Origin: Planctomycetaceae bacterium
GTDB taxonomy: Bacteria; Planctomycetota; Planctomycetia; Pirellulales; PALSA-1355
Assembly (NCBI GenBank): GCA_003153375.1
Contig: PLYM01000146.1
Coordinates: 807 to 38,484 of the forward strand
Length of the DNA stretch: 37,678 nucleotides
Direction: 5' to 3'
Positions 16,847-25,009 of this stretch are shown here, piece after piece. The position numbers were made by a program, and so were the translations under genes. Position 1 is the first letter of the stretch, and every line of letters starts with the position of its first letter. The notes below the pieces were generated by a model. It did no database searches. It was given only the letters and a program-made list of their open reading frames with translations, and was not told where the DNA came from.

Positions 16847-17604
16847 CCATCGATTTCGAGTCCAAAAAAGTAAGCGTGTGCGAGGACGGCGGCACCCGCG
16901 AATTCTCGCTCTCCAGTCCCGAGGCCTTCGCCGCCGTGTCGCGAGCGTGGATCCGCTGTGGCTGGGAAACCAAATACAACTACAGCTTCACCTGGATGGG
17001 CCGACCGATCATTCAGTTGCCCGAGGACGTGCTGCGCGTGCAGGAGGTGATCCACACCTTGCAGCCCGATGTGATCATCGAGACGGGCGTGGCCCACGGG
17101 GGTTCGCTGATTTTCTATGCCAGTTTGTGCAAAGCCATGGACCGGGGCCGCGTGATCGGCATCGACATCGAAATCCGCCCGCACAACCGGGCGGCCATCG
17201 AAGCCCACCCGCTGTTCGACCGCATCGAGCTGATCGAAGGCAGTTCGACCGAGCCGGCGATTGTCGAGCAGGTGCGGTCGCTGGTCGGGCCAGACGAGAC
17301 GGTGCTGGTGCTTTTGGACTCGTGCCACACGAAGGCTCACGTGCTGGCCGAATTGGAAGCGTATGCGCCGCTGGTCACGCCGGGCTCGTATGTCGTGGCC
17401 ACTGATGGCATCATGCAGGACCTGGTCGGCGGGCGACAGGCGCAAGCCGATTGGAGTTGGAACAACCCGCAGCAGGCGGCTCGCGAGTTCGTGGCGCGGC
17501 ACCCCGAGTTCAAGATCGAGGAGCCGGCTTTCCTGTTCAACGAGGGTTCGATCACCGATCGCGTCACGCATTGGCCGGCGGCTTACGTCAAGCGCGTGGC
17601 CTAG
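16840..17604 (+). CDS. CmcI-family (cephalosporin hydroxylase/rhamnosyl O-methyltransferase) methyltransferase
   Basis: A 254-residue protein of the CmcI family (PF04989-like). Despite the name, members are SAM-dependent methyltransferases, and many O-methylate sugars in surface glycans. The SAM region VIIETGVAHGGSLIFYA (~78-94) and the acidic stretch VIGIDIEIRPHNR (~105-117) are visible, then LVLLDSCHTKAHV and YVVATDGIMQDL, the usual metal and substrate region. The ATG at 16840 is preferred over 16804 because GGGAG lies at the right distance and the family begins here; it overlaps the epimerase stop by 7 nt. Operon context suggests methylation of the finished deoxysugar or a glycan residue. 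The acceptor is unknown. Confidence 0.85.
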   Translation: MLTIDFESKKVSVCEDGGTREFSLSSPEAFAAVSRAWIRCGWETKYNYSFTWMGRPIIQLPEDVLRVQEVIHTLQPDVIIETGVAHGGSLIFYASLCKAMDRGRVIGIDIEIRPHNRAAIEAHPLFDRIELIEGSSTEPAIVEQVRSLVGPDETVLVLLDSCHTKAHVLAELEAYAPLVTPGSYVVATDGIMQDLVGGRQAQADWSWNNPQQAAREFVARHPEFKIEEPAFLFNEGSITDRVTHWPAAYVKRVA

Positions 17605-17699
17605 ATCTTTCGTTCGCCGCGCGTCGCGTCCGTTCGCGGTCCGAGCAATCGGCTGAAGCATTCGTGGGCGGCGCGATTTACGTTTGTCTGGAGAACGCA

Positions 17700-18650
17700 A
17701 TGGCCCCCCTACCCTTGGTCAGCGTCGGCTTGCCGGTCTACAACGGAATGCCGCACCTGCGCGTCGCCGTCGACGCCCTGCTCAAGCAGAACTATCCCAA
17801 CCTGGAGATCGTGATCAGCGACAACGCCTCGAGCGATGGCACGCTCGAATATTGCCGGGCGTTGGCCGAGGTACACCCGCACGTGCGCTATGTGCGCAAT
17901 CCGCAGAACGTGGGCCCGGCCGAGAATTTTCGGCTGGCGCTGGCCCGCTCGAGCGGCGAGTATTTCATGTGGGCGGCTCACGACGACCGCTGGTGCGACC
18001 GCTACGTGAGCGGATTGGTCGAAAGCCTGTCGGCGGCATCCGAGGCGGTGCTGGCCACACCGACCGTGCTGCACACTTGCGACGACGGCACGCTGTCGAA
18101 CGAACCGCCCGATCGTCCGGCCACGGCTAAAACCGATCTGGCCAACCTGCGGCTGATGTTCGACGACCATTCGGCCACATGGATTTATGGATTGTGGCGC
18201 ACGGCCTGGCTGCGCGAACACTTTGCCGAGTTCCTCCGCTATCCGATCTGGGGCAATGACGTGCTGTGGCTGACCGACGTTTGCCTGCGCTATCCGATCA
18301 CGGGCAACCAGGAGTCGATCATCTATAAGCGCCGGCGGGCCAGCGTCTATGCGCCGCGGAACGCCCTTCAGGCCGTGACGTTTTGGGCCTACATGTTCTG
18401 GCACATCACCGAGATCGTGAACCGCCGCGCCACCGGACGGCGGCGCTGGCAATTGCGGCTGATGTCGTGGCGCTATGTGTATCAACTTTGCATCCGCCGT
18501 CCGCACCTGCTGCGCACGGCGTGGCGCGTGGTCCGCATGCTGAGCGTGGCGGCGATCATTCTTGTCGTGCAGGGGCTGGCGCGAGCCGGGCGATGGCTGG
18601 CGCGGACGCTGCCGCCGGCGCTCGACTATGCCGTTGAGCGCAAGATGTAA
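17700..18650 (+). CDS. Family 2 glycosyltransferase
   Basis: A 316-residue GT-A fold inverting glycosyltransferase, predicted to add a sugar, perhaps the deoxysugar made by this operon, to a lipid-linked or surface glycan. The N-terminus PLVSVGLPVYNGMPHL and IVISDNASSDGTLEY are classic GT2. FMWAAHDDRW supplies the DxD-like metal site (HDD at 94-96). The C-terminal hydrophobic segment (~278-305) suggests membrane association. GGAG precedes the ATG at 17700; the frame is open upstream only because it overlaps the CmcI-like gene. It lies 95 bp after that gene and 24 bp before mscL. Confidence 0.9.
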   Translation: MAPLPLVSVGLPVYNGMPHLRVAVDALLKQNYPNLEIVISDNASSDGTLEYCRALAEVHPHVRYVRNPQNVGPAENFRLALARSSGEYFMWAAHDDRWCDRYVSGLVESLSAASEAVLATPTVLHTCDDGTLSNEPPDRPATAKTDLANLRLMFDDHSATWIYGLWRTAWLREHFAEFLRYPIWGNDVLWLTDVCLRYPITGNQESIIYKRRRASVYAPRNALQAVTFWAYMFWHITEIVNRRATGRRRWQLRLMSWRYVYQLCIRRPHLLRTAWRVVRMLSVAAIILVVQGLARAGRWLARTLPPALDYAVERKM

Positions 18651-18674
18651 GTTCCCGGCCAGAGGAAACCGGCG

Positions 18675-19133
18675 ATGCTCCAGGAATTCAAGAAGTTCGC
18701 CCTGCGGGGCAACGTAATCGAACTGGCGATCGGCGTCATCATCGGCGGGGCCTTCGGCAAGATCGTCAATTCGCTTGTCGAAGACATCATCATGCCGCCG
18801 ATCGGCGTGCTGCTGAGCGTCAGCCACGTGCAGAACTTCTCCGATTGGTTCTTTCCGCTCGTGCCGATGACCAAGGCCCAGCGCGAGCAGATCGTTTCGG
18901 TCGCCGACGCGAAACACGCAGCCATTCCCACGATCAACTATGGTCTGTTCATCAACAACGTGCTGACGTTCACGATCGTGGCGTTCGCGATCTTTCTCCT
19001 GGTCAAGCAAATCAACCGGTTGGCGCCGCCGGTGGTCAAGACCCGCGAATGCCCGGAGTGCTGCTCCACGATATCGGTCAAGGCCAAGCGCTGCCCCAAC
19101 TGCACGTCCGAGATCGTGCCGCTGGCCGCCTGA
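18675..19133 (+). CDS. mscL: Large-conductance mechanosensitive channel with C-terminal zinc ribbon
   Basis: A 152-residue inner-membrane channel that opens under membrane tension to release solutes during hypo-osmotic shock. The N-terminus [20 protein letters not shown] and [23 protein letters not shown] are diagnostic (TM1 ~15-45). TM2 covers ~90-112. After TM2 the usual C-terminal helix is replaced by a four-cysteine ribbon, CPECC (126-130) and CPNCTSEI (140-147). AGAGGA precedes the start. It is 24 bp downstream of the glycosyltransferase and may be read from the sugar operon as its last gene. Confidence 0.95.
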   Translation: MLQEFKKFALRGNVIELAIGVIIGGAFGKIVNSLVEDIIMPPIGVLLSVSHVQNFSDWFFPLVPMTKAQREQIVSVADAKHAAIPTINYGLFINNVLTFTIVAFAIFLLVKQINRLAPPVVKTRECPECCSTISVKAKRCPNCTSEIVPLAA

Positions 19134-19283
19134 CGCGTTCGAGCCCTAACCCTTCTCGAGTGCCGGCAATGCCCCGCTGCCGCGCGCCGGTCTGCCCGCT
19201 GTTCGCCGATCGCGAGAAAAACTAGAATCCGGGCACGGACCGGATTGTAGAAGACTCGCACCCTATCCATTGGAAACGATCTC

Positions 19284-20288
19284 ATGAGCGGCCCCCAGGC
19301 TCCCCCGTTGGTTTCAATGATCACCGGCTATTGGATTTCGCAGGCGGTCTATGTCGCTGCCGAACTCGGCCTGGCCGATTTGATCAAGAAGGGTCCACAG
19401 ACTCCGGAACAACTCGCCGCCGCGACCAAGACCCAGCCCGAGGCGCTCTATCGCCTGCTGCGGGCGTTGGCCAGCCTGGGCGTTTTTCGCGAGGACGAAC
19501 AACAGCGCTTTGGCATGACCCCCGCCGCCGAATCGTTGGCTAGCGACTCACCCCATTCGCAGCGTGCCGTGGCGATCATGATGGGCGAGCAGCACTATGC
19601 CTGCTGGGGCGAACTGCTCTACAGCGTGCGGACCGGCAAGAACGCGTTTGACAAAATCTATGGCGAGCCAGTCTTCAATTGGCTGTCGAAACATCCGCCA
19701 GAGGCCAAGACGTTTGATGACGCCATGGTGGCCATCCACGGCCGCGAAACCGCGGCCATGCTCGACGGCTTCGACTTCGCGGGCATTGGCACCCTGGCCG
19801 ACGTCGGCGGCGGCAACGGCAGCGTGTTGCGGGGCGTGTTGGAGCGCTACCCGGCGATGCGCGGCATGTTGTGCGACTTGCCCGGCGTTGTCGAGCGGGC
19901 CAATCCGCAAATCGCCGCAGCAGGATTGGCCGGGCGACTGCAAACGATTCCCACGAACTTTTTCGAAGCGATTCCGCCCGGCGCCGACGCCTATCTGATG
20001 CGACATATCATCCATGACTGGAATGACGAACAGTCGCTGCAAATTCTGCGCAACGCGCGGGCCGCGATGGGCGACTCGGGACGGCTGTTGATCGTCGAGA
20101 ACGTGATCCCCGCGGGCAACGATCCGAGCTTTGCCAAGCTGCTCGACCTGAATATGCTCGTGATTCCCGGCGGCAAGGAGCGCACCGAGACGGAATATCG
20201 CGAATTGTTTGCCGCGGCCGGTTTCCAACTGACGCAAATCACGCCGACCCGAGCCGACGTGAGCGTGATCGAAGGGCGTCCGGCCTAG
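19284..20288 (+). CDS. SAM-dependent O-methyltransferase (family 2, plant COMT/acetylserotonin type)
   Basis: A 334-residue methyltransferase. The N-terminal winged-helix dimerisation domain contains AVYVAAELGLADLI and PEALYRLLRALASLGVF (~21-68). The catalytic domain shows SAM motif I LADVGGGNG (171-179) and HIIHDWNDE (241-249), whose HDW corresponds to the catalytic His region in COMT-like enzymes, then LLIVENVIP. Bacterial members methylate hydroxyls of quinones, polyketides or small aromatics. No biosynthetic partners lie beside it, so the substrate is unknown. TAGAAT at 19223-19228 may be its -10. It converges with the isoaspartate methyltransferase gene (25 bp apart). Confidence 0.88.
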   Translation: MSGPQAPPLVSMITGYWISQAVYVAAELGLADLIKKGPQTPEQLAAATKTQPEALYRLLRALASLGVFREDEQQRFGMTPAAESLASDSPHSQRAVAIMMGEQHYACWGELLYSVRTGKNAFDKIYGEPVFNWLSKHPPEAKTFDDAMVAIHGRETAAMLDGFDFAGIGTLADVGGGNGSVLRGVLERYPAMRGMLCDLPGVVERANPQIAAAGLAGRLQTIPTNFFEAIPPGADAYLMRHIIHDWNDEQSLQILRNARAAMGDSGRLLIVENVIPAGNDPSFAKLLDLNMLVIPGGKERTETEYRELFAAAGFQLTQITPTRADVSVIEGRPA

Positions 20289-20313
20289 CGCGTGACGGCG
20301 AGCGCCCAGGCGA

Positions 20314-21534
20314 CTACTTGGAGGCCGAGCGCGGATTGGCCATGCGGACCGAGATTTGGTCGCACGACAGATCGCCCGTCGCGCCCAGCAGGCCCAGCGC
20401 GACGATGCCTACGCGAGCGTTCGGCGGAACCTTGAGATGGGCGCTGCGGCGCTGCCAGTCGAACGTGCCGGTCCACGGGCCCATGACCTGCATGCCCACC
20501 GGAGCGCGGTCCTCGTCGAAGAAACTGACCGAGACTTTGGCGCCGAACTCATCCGAAGCCCCGGCTTCAACGTTCGTTGGCTTCAGCCACAAATCGACGA
20601 CCAGCTCGCTGACTTTGCGACCGTCGACGCCAATCGGCTGCAAAGCCTGGGCGTTGCGGCCGGGCACGCGATTGCGAAAGGCGATGCACTGGGGCGAGCC
20701 CTCGCGGCCCCCTTCCTGGATCGAAGCCTGGCGCAGGTAGTACCAGGCGACCGGCTTGCCCGGCTCGAGCATTTGTTCGAAGTCGCCATTGATGATCGGC
20801 GACAGCGGCTCGCCCGACTGCACGGCCCGCAAGGTTTCGGCCTTGCCGGTCATGGGCACGAAGAACGTCGGTTCGCGCGATTCGGTGACCAGCTTGCCGT
20901 CTTCCTTGCGCATCACGAACAGCGTTTGCTGATAGCGTTCGCCCAACGGAATGATCAGCCGTCCCCCTTCGCGCAACTGATCGACCAGCGGCTTGGGAAC
21001 CTTTTCGGGCGAGCAGGTGACGATGATCTTGTCGAACGGGGCGTGCTCGGCCCAGCCCTGGTAGCCGTCACCGACTTTCGACTGGATGTTCTGATACTTC
21101 AGCCGCTTGAAAGTCTTGGCGGCCCGCTCGGCCAGCACTTCAACGATTTCGATCGTGTAGACTTCTTTCACCAGGCCGGCGAGGATGGCCGCTTGATAGC
21201 CGCTGCCGGTGCCGACTTCGAGCACGCGTTCGTTCGGTTGCGGATCGAGCTGCTGAGTCATCCAGGCCACGATAAACGGCGTCGTGATCGTCTGGTGCTC
21301 GCCAATTGGCAACGCCATGTCGACGTAGGCATACGGACGCACGTCGGGAGGCATGAATTCATGTCGCGGCGTCGAGCGCATCACGGCCAGCACGGCCGGA
21401 TTCTTGATGCCGGCCGATGCCACGTCCGTTTCGACCATCAATGCCCGAGCCGCGGTCCATTGCTTGGCCGTCTGAGCCGTCGAGGTCGCGGTGAACAGTC
21501 CCAAAAGGGTCGCGCAGAGGACGAGAATTCGCAT
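20314..21534 (-). CDS. pcm: Exported protein-L-isoaspartate O-methyltransferase with extra C-terminal domain
   Basis: Methylates L-isoaspartyl residues in aged proteins so they can be repaired. Visible PCMT features: RHEFMPPDVRPYAYVDMALPIG (~57-78), QTITTPFIVAWM, SAM motif VLEVGTGSGYQAAILAG (104-120), and GRLIIPLG. At 406 residues it is about twice the usual ~210. The N-terminus has a signal peptide (~20 residues ending near TSTAQT), and residues ~245-406 form an added region beginning INGDFEQ...AWYYLRQ, which looks like a carbohydrate-binding-type beta sandwich (inference). SAM is not normally outside the cytoplasm, so exported action is puzzling. The gene is single and convergent with the O-methyltransferase. 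Confidence 0.88.
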   Translation of the reverse strand: MRILVLCATLLGLFTATSTAQTAKQWTAARALMVETDVASAGIKNPAVLAVMRSTPRHEFMPPDVRPYAYVDMALPIGEHQTITTPFIVAWMTQQLDPQPNERVLEVGTGSGYQAAILAGLVKEVYTIEIVEVLAERAAKTFKRLKYQNIQSKVGDGYQGWAEHAPFDKIIVTCSPEKVPKPLVDQLREGGRLIIPLGERYQQTLFVMRKEDGKLVTESREPTFFVPMTGKAETLRAVQSGEPLSPIINGDFEQMLEPGKPVAWYYLRQASIQEGGREGSPQCIAFRNRVPGRNAQALQPIGVDGRKVSELVVDLWLKPTNVEAGASDEFGAKVSVSFFDEDRAPVGMQVMGPWTGTFDWQRRSAHLKVPPNARVGIVALGLLGATGDLSCDQISVRMANPRSASK

Positions 21535-21747
21535 TGCCGGGGCCCCGTGAGCAGATGTGTAAGGTTTGGCCGGGCATGCTTTTAGTCGATCCTCGCACGG
21601 CCGGGAAGGCGAATCTCGGCGGCGTCATTCCCAACCGATGACGGGCACAAACTCGAGACACCAGCGGCATGCTGACTCCCCCGGCTCACCGTGGCATGCT
21701 AGCACGGGCCGATTTATGGCCGACGGCCAAGACGCTATCATTCGTCC

Positions 21748-22914
21748 ATGGTTCAATCCAACCGCATGCAGGCCGTCCAGCGGCCCATTATTCCGGTCGT
21801 CGGCGAGTTGATTCGCCGCCATCCGGGCACGATTTCACTGGGCCAGGGGGTGGTTCACTATGGCCCGCCGCCAGAAGCGGCCGCCGGCGTGGCGCAGTTC
21901 CAGGCCGATCCGCAGAACCACAAATACAAAGCCGTCGAAGGCATTGTGGAGCTGGTCGAGGCCCTGCGGCAAAAGCTGGCGGCCGAAAACGGCATTCAGG
22001 TGGGCCCCGAGAGCCAGATCGTGGTCACGGCCGGCGGCAACATGGCGTTCTTCAACGCCCTGTTGGCCATCGCCGATCCGGGCGACGAGATCATCCTGCT
22101 GACGCCCTACTACTTCAACCACGAAATGGCCGTGGCGATGCTCAATTGCCAGGCCGTGCTGGTTAACCTCGACGAGAATTACCAGATTGATCTCGATCGG
22201 CTGCGGGCCGCCATCACCAAGCGGACGCGGGCGATCGTCACGATCTCGCCAAACAATCCCAGCGGCGCGGTCTATTCGCGGGCCGCGCTGACGGCTGTCA
22301 ACGAGCTGTGCCGCGACGCGGGCATCTATCACATCAGCGACGAAGCGTATGAGTATTTCGTCTACGAAGAAGCCCACCACTTTTCGCCCGGCTCGCTGCC
22401 CGGCGCGGCGCGGCACACGATCTCGCTCTACTCGCTGTCCAAGGCCTACGGCATGGCCAGTTGGCGCGTGGGCTACATGGTCCTTCCCGAGGCGCTGATC
22501 ACGTCGGTGCGCAAAGCGCAGGACACGATCCTGATCTGTCCGCCAGTGATCTCGCAGCAAGCCGCCGTCGGTGCTCTGCGCGCGGGGCGAGAGTATTGCC
22601 GGCGGAAAATCGACGCCGTGGCCCGAGTGCGGCAGATGGTGCTCGACGAGCTGGCCGAAGTGCGCGGCTTCTGCACGATTCCACCGGCCTTGGGAGCCTT
22701 CTATTTGTTGATGCGGCTCGACACGCCGCACGATTCGATGACCGTCGTCGAACGGTTGATCCGCGATTTTGGCGTCGCGGTAATTCCGGGCGTCACCTTC
22801 GGCTTGGAACAGGGTTGCTACCTGCGCGTCGCCTACGGCGCGCTCGATGCGGATACAATTGCTGAAGGCACCGGCCGCCTCGTCCGCGGTTTAACCTCGA
22901 TCGTCCAGGCTTGA
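21748..22914 (+). CDS. Class I/II aminotransferase (PLP-dependent)
   Basis: A 388-residue fold-type I aminotransferase. Visible landmarks are SLGQGVVHYGPP (substrate region), VTAGGNMAFFNAL, TISPNNPSGAVYSR with the PLP-contacting Asn, HISDEAYEYFVY, and SLSKAYGMASWRVGY, where K232 is the PLP Schiff-base lysine. The C-terminus CYLRVAYGA supplies the carboxylate-binding Arg. Specificity is open (aromatic, methionine or glutamine transaminase type). The next gene, 25 bp downstream, is an omega-amidase-like nitrilase. Glutamine transaminase plus omega-amidase is a known functional pair, so a glutamine-using transaminase is a reasonable inference. The start has no clear Shine-Dalgarno. Confidence 0.9.
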   Translation: MVQSNRMQAVQRPIIPVVGELIRRHPGTISLGQGVVHYGPPPEAAAGVAQFQADPQNHKYKAVEGIVELVEALRQKLAAENGIQVGPESQIVVTAGGNMAFFNALLAIADPGDEIILLTPYYFNHEMAVAMLNCQAVLVNLDENYQIDLDRLRAAITKRTRAIVTISPNNPSGAVYSRAALTAVNELCRDAGIYHISDEAYEYFVYEEAHHFSPGSLPGAARHTISLYSLSKAYGMASWRVGYMVLPEALITSVRKAQDTILICPPVISQQAAVGALRAGREYCRRKIDAVARVRQMVLDELAEVRGFCTIPPALGAFYLLMRLDTPHDSMTVVERLIRDFGVAVIPGVTFGLEQGCYLRVAYGALDADTIAEGTGRLVRGLTSIVQA

Positions 22915-22939
22915 ACCCGTCACCACGCGGATTGTCGCC

Positions 22940-23719
22940 ATGCAAATCGTCGCCTGCCAAATGGACATCGCTTGGGAGAACAAGCCTGCCAACTACGAGC
23001 GGGCGCGGGCGATGCTGGGCGGTGCGCAGGTCGAGCCGGGCGCGCTGGTCGTGCTGCCCGAGATGTTCGCCACCGGGTTTAGCATGAACGTGGCGGCGAC
23101 CGCCGAACCGGAGGGCGGCCCGACGGAGCGATTCCTGGCGACGCTGGCCAAGGAATATCAATGCTTCGTCATGGGGGGCGTGACGACACAAGCCTTGCAC
23201 GGTCGGGGCCGCAACGAAGCCATCATCCACGGCCCCGAGGGAATCCTGCTGGCTCGCTATGCCAAGCTGCACCCGTTTTCGTTTGCCGGCGAGGATAAAT
23301 ACTTCGAACCGGGCCGCGGGATCGAACTGTTCGAGTGGCACGACTTCCGTGTCTCGCCGCTGGTCTGCTACGACCTGCGTTTTCCCGAAGCCTTTCGTCA
23401 GGCCGCGCGTCAGGGAGCCGAACTGCTGACCGTGATCGCCAACTGGCCGCAGCCGCGCGAGTCGCACTGGCTGGCTTTGCTGCGCGCCCGGGCGATCGAA
23501 AACCAGGCCTACGTCGTGGGAGTGAACCGCGTGGGGGACGACCCTCACGTGCACTACGGCGGACACAGCCTGATTTTGGGTCCGCGCGGCGAAACCCTCG
23601 CCGAGGGGGGGACGGACCCGCAGGTGCTGGTGGCCGACGTCCAGTTGCAGACGCTGGTCGATTACCGGCAGAAATTCCCGGCCCTAAGCGACATCCGGCC
23701 CGACTTTTTCCCCACTTAA
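22940..23719 (+). CDS. Omega-amidase-like carbon-nitrogen hydrolase (Nit2/YafV type)
   Basis: A 259-residue nitrilase-superfamily amidase, expected to hydrolyse alpha-ketoglutaramate or alpha-ketosuccinamate to the keto-dicarboxylate and ammonia. The triad is visible: E41 in VVLPEMFATGFSM, K109 in YAKLHPFSF, and C143 in PLVCYDLRFPEAFR. The MFxTGFSM and KLHPFxxAGE phrases are typical of the YafV/omega-amidase branch. It lies 25 bp after the aminotransferase and is presumably co-transcribed. Together they would remove the amide nitrogen from the keto acid left by glutamine transamination, making transamination irreversible. A GCGGCC/GGCCGC hairpin just after the stop may assist termination. Confidence 0.88.
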   Translation: MQIVACQMDIAWENKPANYERARAMLGGAQVEPGALVVLPEMFATGFSMNVAATAEPEGGPTERFLATLAKEYQCFVMGGVTTQALHGRGRNEAIIHGPEGILLARYAKLHPFSFAGEDKYFEPGRGIELFEWHDFRVSPLVCYDLRFPEAFRQAARQGAELLTVIANWPQPRESHWLALLRARAIENQAYVVGVNRVGDDPHVHYGGHSLILGPRGETLAEGGTDPQVLVADVQLQTLVDYRQKFPALSDIRPDFFPT

Positions 23720-23947
23720 GCGGCCTCGGCCGCCTCTTTCAGGCCGCCGGCTGGCGCGATCCTCCTGCCCCTCGACCTCGCGAAGTTTGAGCCAGGAGAA
23801 AACTGCCAGGCACTTTTGCCGCCGGCGCCGGCGTTCATTAGACTAGGGAGGTCGACTTCGTCCCGCTCTCGTGAATTAGAGCCAACTTCGCTGCGCGCCC
23901 CCGTCGCACGCGATCCCTCCGTTTCCCCCGCACAAGGACCTCTTACG

Positions 23948-24883
23948 ATGAAATTGCTCAATGGGCTCAGCGCGGCGTGTTTGCTGCTGACGTTGGTCGC
24001 CTCGACCAGCGCGGCCGAATACACGCGGCGCGAAGATGTGATCTATGGCCGCAAGTTCGGCACCGCGCTGACGATGGACGTCTTCACCCCGAACAAGAAC
24101 GCGAACGGCGCCGCCCTCGTGTTGTGCATGAGCGGTGGTTGGGTTTCGAGTCACGATCAAATCCAGCCAGTGTTCGTCAACGAGTTCATCAAGCGCGGCT
24201 ACACCGTGTTCGCGGTCGTGCACGGCAGCCAGCCCAAGTTCACCGTGCCCGAGTGCATTGCCGACATCAATCGCTCGGTGCGGTACATTCGCACGCATGC
24301 CGAGGATTTCAAGATTGATCCGAACCGAATTGGCATCAGCGGCGCGTCGGCAGGCGGCCATCTGTCGCTGATGCTGGGTTGTGCCGGCGACGCGGGCGAT
24401 CCGAAGGCCAAGGACCCGGTCGATCGGGCCAGCAGCCGGGTACAGGCCGTGGCTTGCTTCTTCCCGCCCACCGACTTCTTGAACTACGGCAAGCCGGGCT
24501 TCAAGGCGCTGGGCGTCGAAGACGGCCACAAATTCAAAGCGCCGTTCGACTTCCACGAGCAGGATCCGGAAACGAAGCTGTTCAAGCCCGTCGATCAGGC
24601 CACGCGCGAACGCATCGTCAAGGAAGTCTCGCCGATTTACCACGTCTCGAAGGATGACGCGCCGACCTTGCTCATCCACGGCGATGCCGATGAGCTCGTA
24701 CCCTTGCAGCAATCGGAGATCATGATCGAAAAGCTGAAGGAAGCCGGCGTGCCGGCCGAACTGGTCGTGAAGAAAGGCGTGGGACACGGCTGGCCATCGA
24801 TCCTGTTTGACGACAGCCGCACGATCGCCAACTGGTTTGACAAGTATCTGAAGTCGCCGCAAACGGCGCAGGCCTCGCCGTAG
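23948..24883 (+). CDS. Secreted alpha/beta hydrolase (BD-FAE/esterase-like)
   Basis: A 311-residue exported hydrolase with a signal peptide (~22 residues, ending STSAAEY). The nucleophile elbow is GISGASAGG (S134), the acid is in LIHGDADELVPL (D248) and the base is in GVGHGWP (H280). The fold and the LTMDVFTP start resemble carbohydrate esterases and dipeptidyl-peptidase-like small hydrolases. AAGGA precedes the ATG at 23948, which begins the signal peptide. It has a clear paralogue at 36666 (shared PTDFLNY, IHGDxDxLVPL, AGVPAELxVKKG). A strong terminator follows. Confidence 0.88.
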   Translation: MKLLNGLSAACLLLTLVASTSAAEYTRREDVIYGRKFGTALTMDVFTPNKNANGAALVLCMSGGWVSSHDQIQPVFVNEFIKRGYTVFAVVHGSQPKFTVPECIADINRSVRYIRTHAEDFKIDPNRIGISGASAGGHLSLMLGCAGDAGDPKAKDPVDRASSRVQAVACFFPPTDFLNYGKPGFKALGVEDGHKFKAPFDFHEQDPETKLFKPVDQATRERIVKEVSPIYHVSKDDAPTLLIHGDADELVPLQQSEIMIEKLKEAGVPAELVVKKGVGHGWPSILFDDSRTIANWFDKYLKSPQTAQASP

Positions 24884-24914
24884 TACGGCTCACATTCTCT
24901 ATCGCGCAACAATC

Positions 24915-24947
24915 AACGCCGGATCGAGCAATCGATCCGGCGTTTTC
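24915..24947 (+). terminator. Rho-independent terminator
   Basis: A perfect 12-bp stem (24915-24926 with 24933-24944) with the 6-nt loop AGCAAT is followed by a TTTT run. It lies 31 nt after the hydrolase stop codon at 24883 and is the clearest intrinsic terminator in the window. Confidence 0.9.
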
Positions 24948-25009
24948 GTTGGCCGAGCGGTGCCGTTGGCCGGTTCCGCCAGGTCCTGTTCGTTTCGAGC
25001 CAGCGGGTG

